A program made the position numbers and the translations under genes. Below the pieces are notes generated by a model, which saw nothing but the letters and a program-made list of their open reading frames with translations, searched no databases and was not told the origin of the DNA. A stretch of 64,000 nucleotides of DNA from Desulfobacteraceae bacterium (GTDB lineage Bacteria; Desulfobacterota; Desulfobacteria; Desulfobacterales; Desulfococcaceae): contig JAABRU010000005.1 of the NCBI GenBank assembly GCA_011390755.1, positions 1-64,000 on the forward strand. The letters are read 5' to 3'. How positions within the stretch are numbered: position 1 is the first letter of the stretch; each line of letters opens with the position of its first letter. Shown in pieces: positions 63,127 through 64,000 of the stretch.

Positions 63127-64000
63127 TTATTGTACAGAAATACGGATGAAACATCCGCCGCTGCTGACATCGCTGCGGGGAGGTTCCGGTTGTATGATTT
63201 CCCGCCGGTCAGTTTCTTCTTTATCCTGTATGCAGTCCGCAATTCCCTTATTATCATCATCCCTGTCGGAAATACCGCAGCCGCATTCTCCGGCTTCGGT
63301 TTTCTCCGGATCCTTCGGGCATTGGTCGTGACAGTCCGGTGTGCCGTCCCCGTCTTTATCTGTATCCGGAATCCCGCAGCCGCAGATGCCTTTTTCTGTT
63401 TTGCCGGGATCATCCGGACATTCATCTTTGCAGTCCGGAGTGCCGTCTCCGTCTTTATCTGTATCCGGAATGCCGCAGCCGCAGATGCCTTTTTCTGTTT
63501 TGCCGGGATCATCCGGACATTCCTCTTTGCAGTCCGGAGTGCCGTCTCCGTCTGAATCTGCATCCGGAATGCCGCAGCCGCAGATGCCTTTTTCTGTTTT
63601 GCCGGGATCATCCGGACATTCATCAATTGGAAATACAGAAGGCTGTTCCGGTTTTGAAACTGTTTCACACAAACCGTCTTCACCCGGTTCCGGAATCCCG
63701 CATCCGCATTTTCCGGGTTCGGTTTTGTTCGGATCTTCTTTGCAGACTTCATTACAATCCGGAGTGCCGTCTCCGTCCCTGTCTGTATCCGGAACATCAC
63801 ACCCGCATTTTCCGGGTTCGGTCTTCTTCGGATCTTCCGGGCATTGGTCGTGACAGTCCGGAATGCCGTCTCCGTCTTTATCTGTATCCGGAACACCGCA
63901 GTCGCAGATACCGGGTTCTGTTTTCTCCGCATCCTCCGGGCATTTGTCGGAATTATCGCCTTTGCTGTCTCCGTCCGAATCTTTCCATTCCGAAGCATTA
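63127..64000 (-). CDS. partial thrombospondin-3-like repeat protein, truncated by window edge
   Basis: An open frame reaching the window's right edge on the minus strand; only the C-terminal ~291 residues are seen. They are built from tandem 33-residue (99-bp) units such as ECPDDPGKTEKGICGCG..DTDKDGDGTPDCK, each with two CGC-type Cys pairs and one D-x-D-G-D-G-x-x-D Ca loop. Several units are nearly identical at DNA level. A Glu/Pro-rich linker follows. The end, SSGGCFIRISVQ, looks like a CFI-box-type C-terminus cut short. Probably a secreted Ca-binding surface protein. The TTG-initiated ORF at 63672 in the track is an internal segment. Confidence 0.8.
   Translation of the reverse strand, partial: NASEWKDSDGDSKGDNSDKCPEDAEKTEPGICDCGVPDTDKDGDGIPDCHDQCPEDPKKTEPGKCGCDVPDTDRDGDGTPDCNEVCKEDPNKTEPGKCGCGIPEPGEDGLCETVSKPEQPSVFPIDECPDDPGKTEKGICGCGIPDADSDGDGTPDCKEECPDDPGKTEKGICGCGIPDTDKDGDGTPDCKDECPDDPGKTEKGICGCGIPDTDKDGDGTPDCHDQCPKDPEKTEAGECGCGISDRDDDNKGIADCIQDKEETDRREIIQPEPPRSDVSSGGCFIRISVQ

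Overview
The window looks like chromosomal DNA of an anaerobic Gram-negative bacterium, most likely a sulfate-reducing Desulfobacterota of the Desulfonema/Desulfobacteraceae kind. This is inferred from a CbiK-type cobaltochelatase, ThyX, outer-membrane barrels, an export-type polysaccharide operon, many small dispersed repeats, and abundant PD-(D/E)XK, FGE-sulfatase and toxin-antitoxin genes. No rRNA, tRNA, CRISPR array, phage or complete insertion sequence was seen.

Layout. 0.2-3.3 kb: a DUF4258/YgiT toxin-antitoxin-like pair, a branched-chain-amino-acid-type substrate-binding protein, a FlK-like thioesterase and a small zinc-ribbon membrane protein, all on the minus strand. 4.2-14.8 kb (plus): an Ala-rich repeat protein, then a polysaccharide export cluster (outer-membrane barrel, Wza-like export protein, Wzz-like chain-length protein, BY-kinase with an inserted DUF4388-like domain, TPR membrane protein), a left-handed beta-helix protein and a dGTPase. 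15.2-31.4 kb: a peptide ABC transporter whose genes (dppB, dppC / dppD, dppF-like, minus strand) are separated by about 12 kb. That gap holds mostly plus-strand accessory genes: an FGE-domain protein whose 3' end looks like a diversity-generating-retroelement (DGR) variable region, an orphan DUF104 antitoxin, a coiled-coil protein translationally coupled to a double AAA+ ATPase, an Rpn-type nuclease, small TA-like genes, an Hsp70-like ATPase coupled to a coiled-coil protein, and a convergent radical-SAM activase. 31.5-41.6 kb: a multi-PAS sensor kinase, a wHTH protein, CbiK, ThyX, a secreted protein, an AAA/PD-(D/E)XK protein between long direct repeats, and a single-domain response regulator. 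41.8-55.3 kb (plus): small zinc-ribbon and secreted proteins, then surface proteins: an M23 peptidase with SLH domains, a 2128-residue multidomain protein, a dockerin protein and a membrane-anchored cohesin protein. 55.6-64 kb: a VapBC-like pair, a FadL/OmpP1-like barrel, an Ig-like/TPR lipoprotein, a second FGE system (Lon-like, membrane and FGE domains, coupled to an unknown protein), and a truncated Ca-binding repeat protein running off the window.

The most unusual content is the 17-29 kb island: a probable DGR target acting in trans (no reverse transcriptase or template repeat in the window), next to chaperone/AAA+ ATPases with coiled-coil partners. This layout recalls NTP-dependent conflict or sensing systems, but that function is inference.

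Dispersed repeats are dense: a 14-nt array, a 9-nt minisatellite inside a 160-bp dispersed repeat, a 61-bp array, 91-bp direct repeats around part of the island, ~300-bp direct repeats around the AAA/nuclease gene, and many short hairpins with a recurrent GAA triloop.
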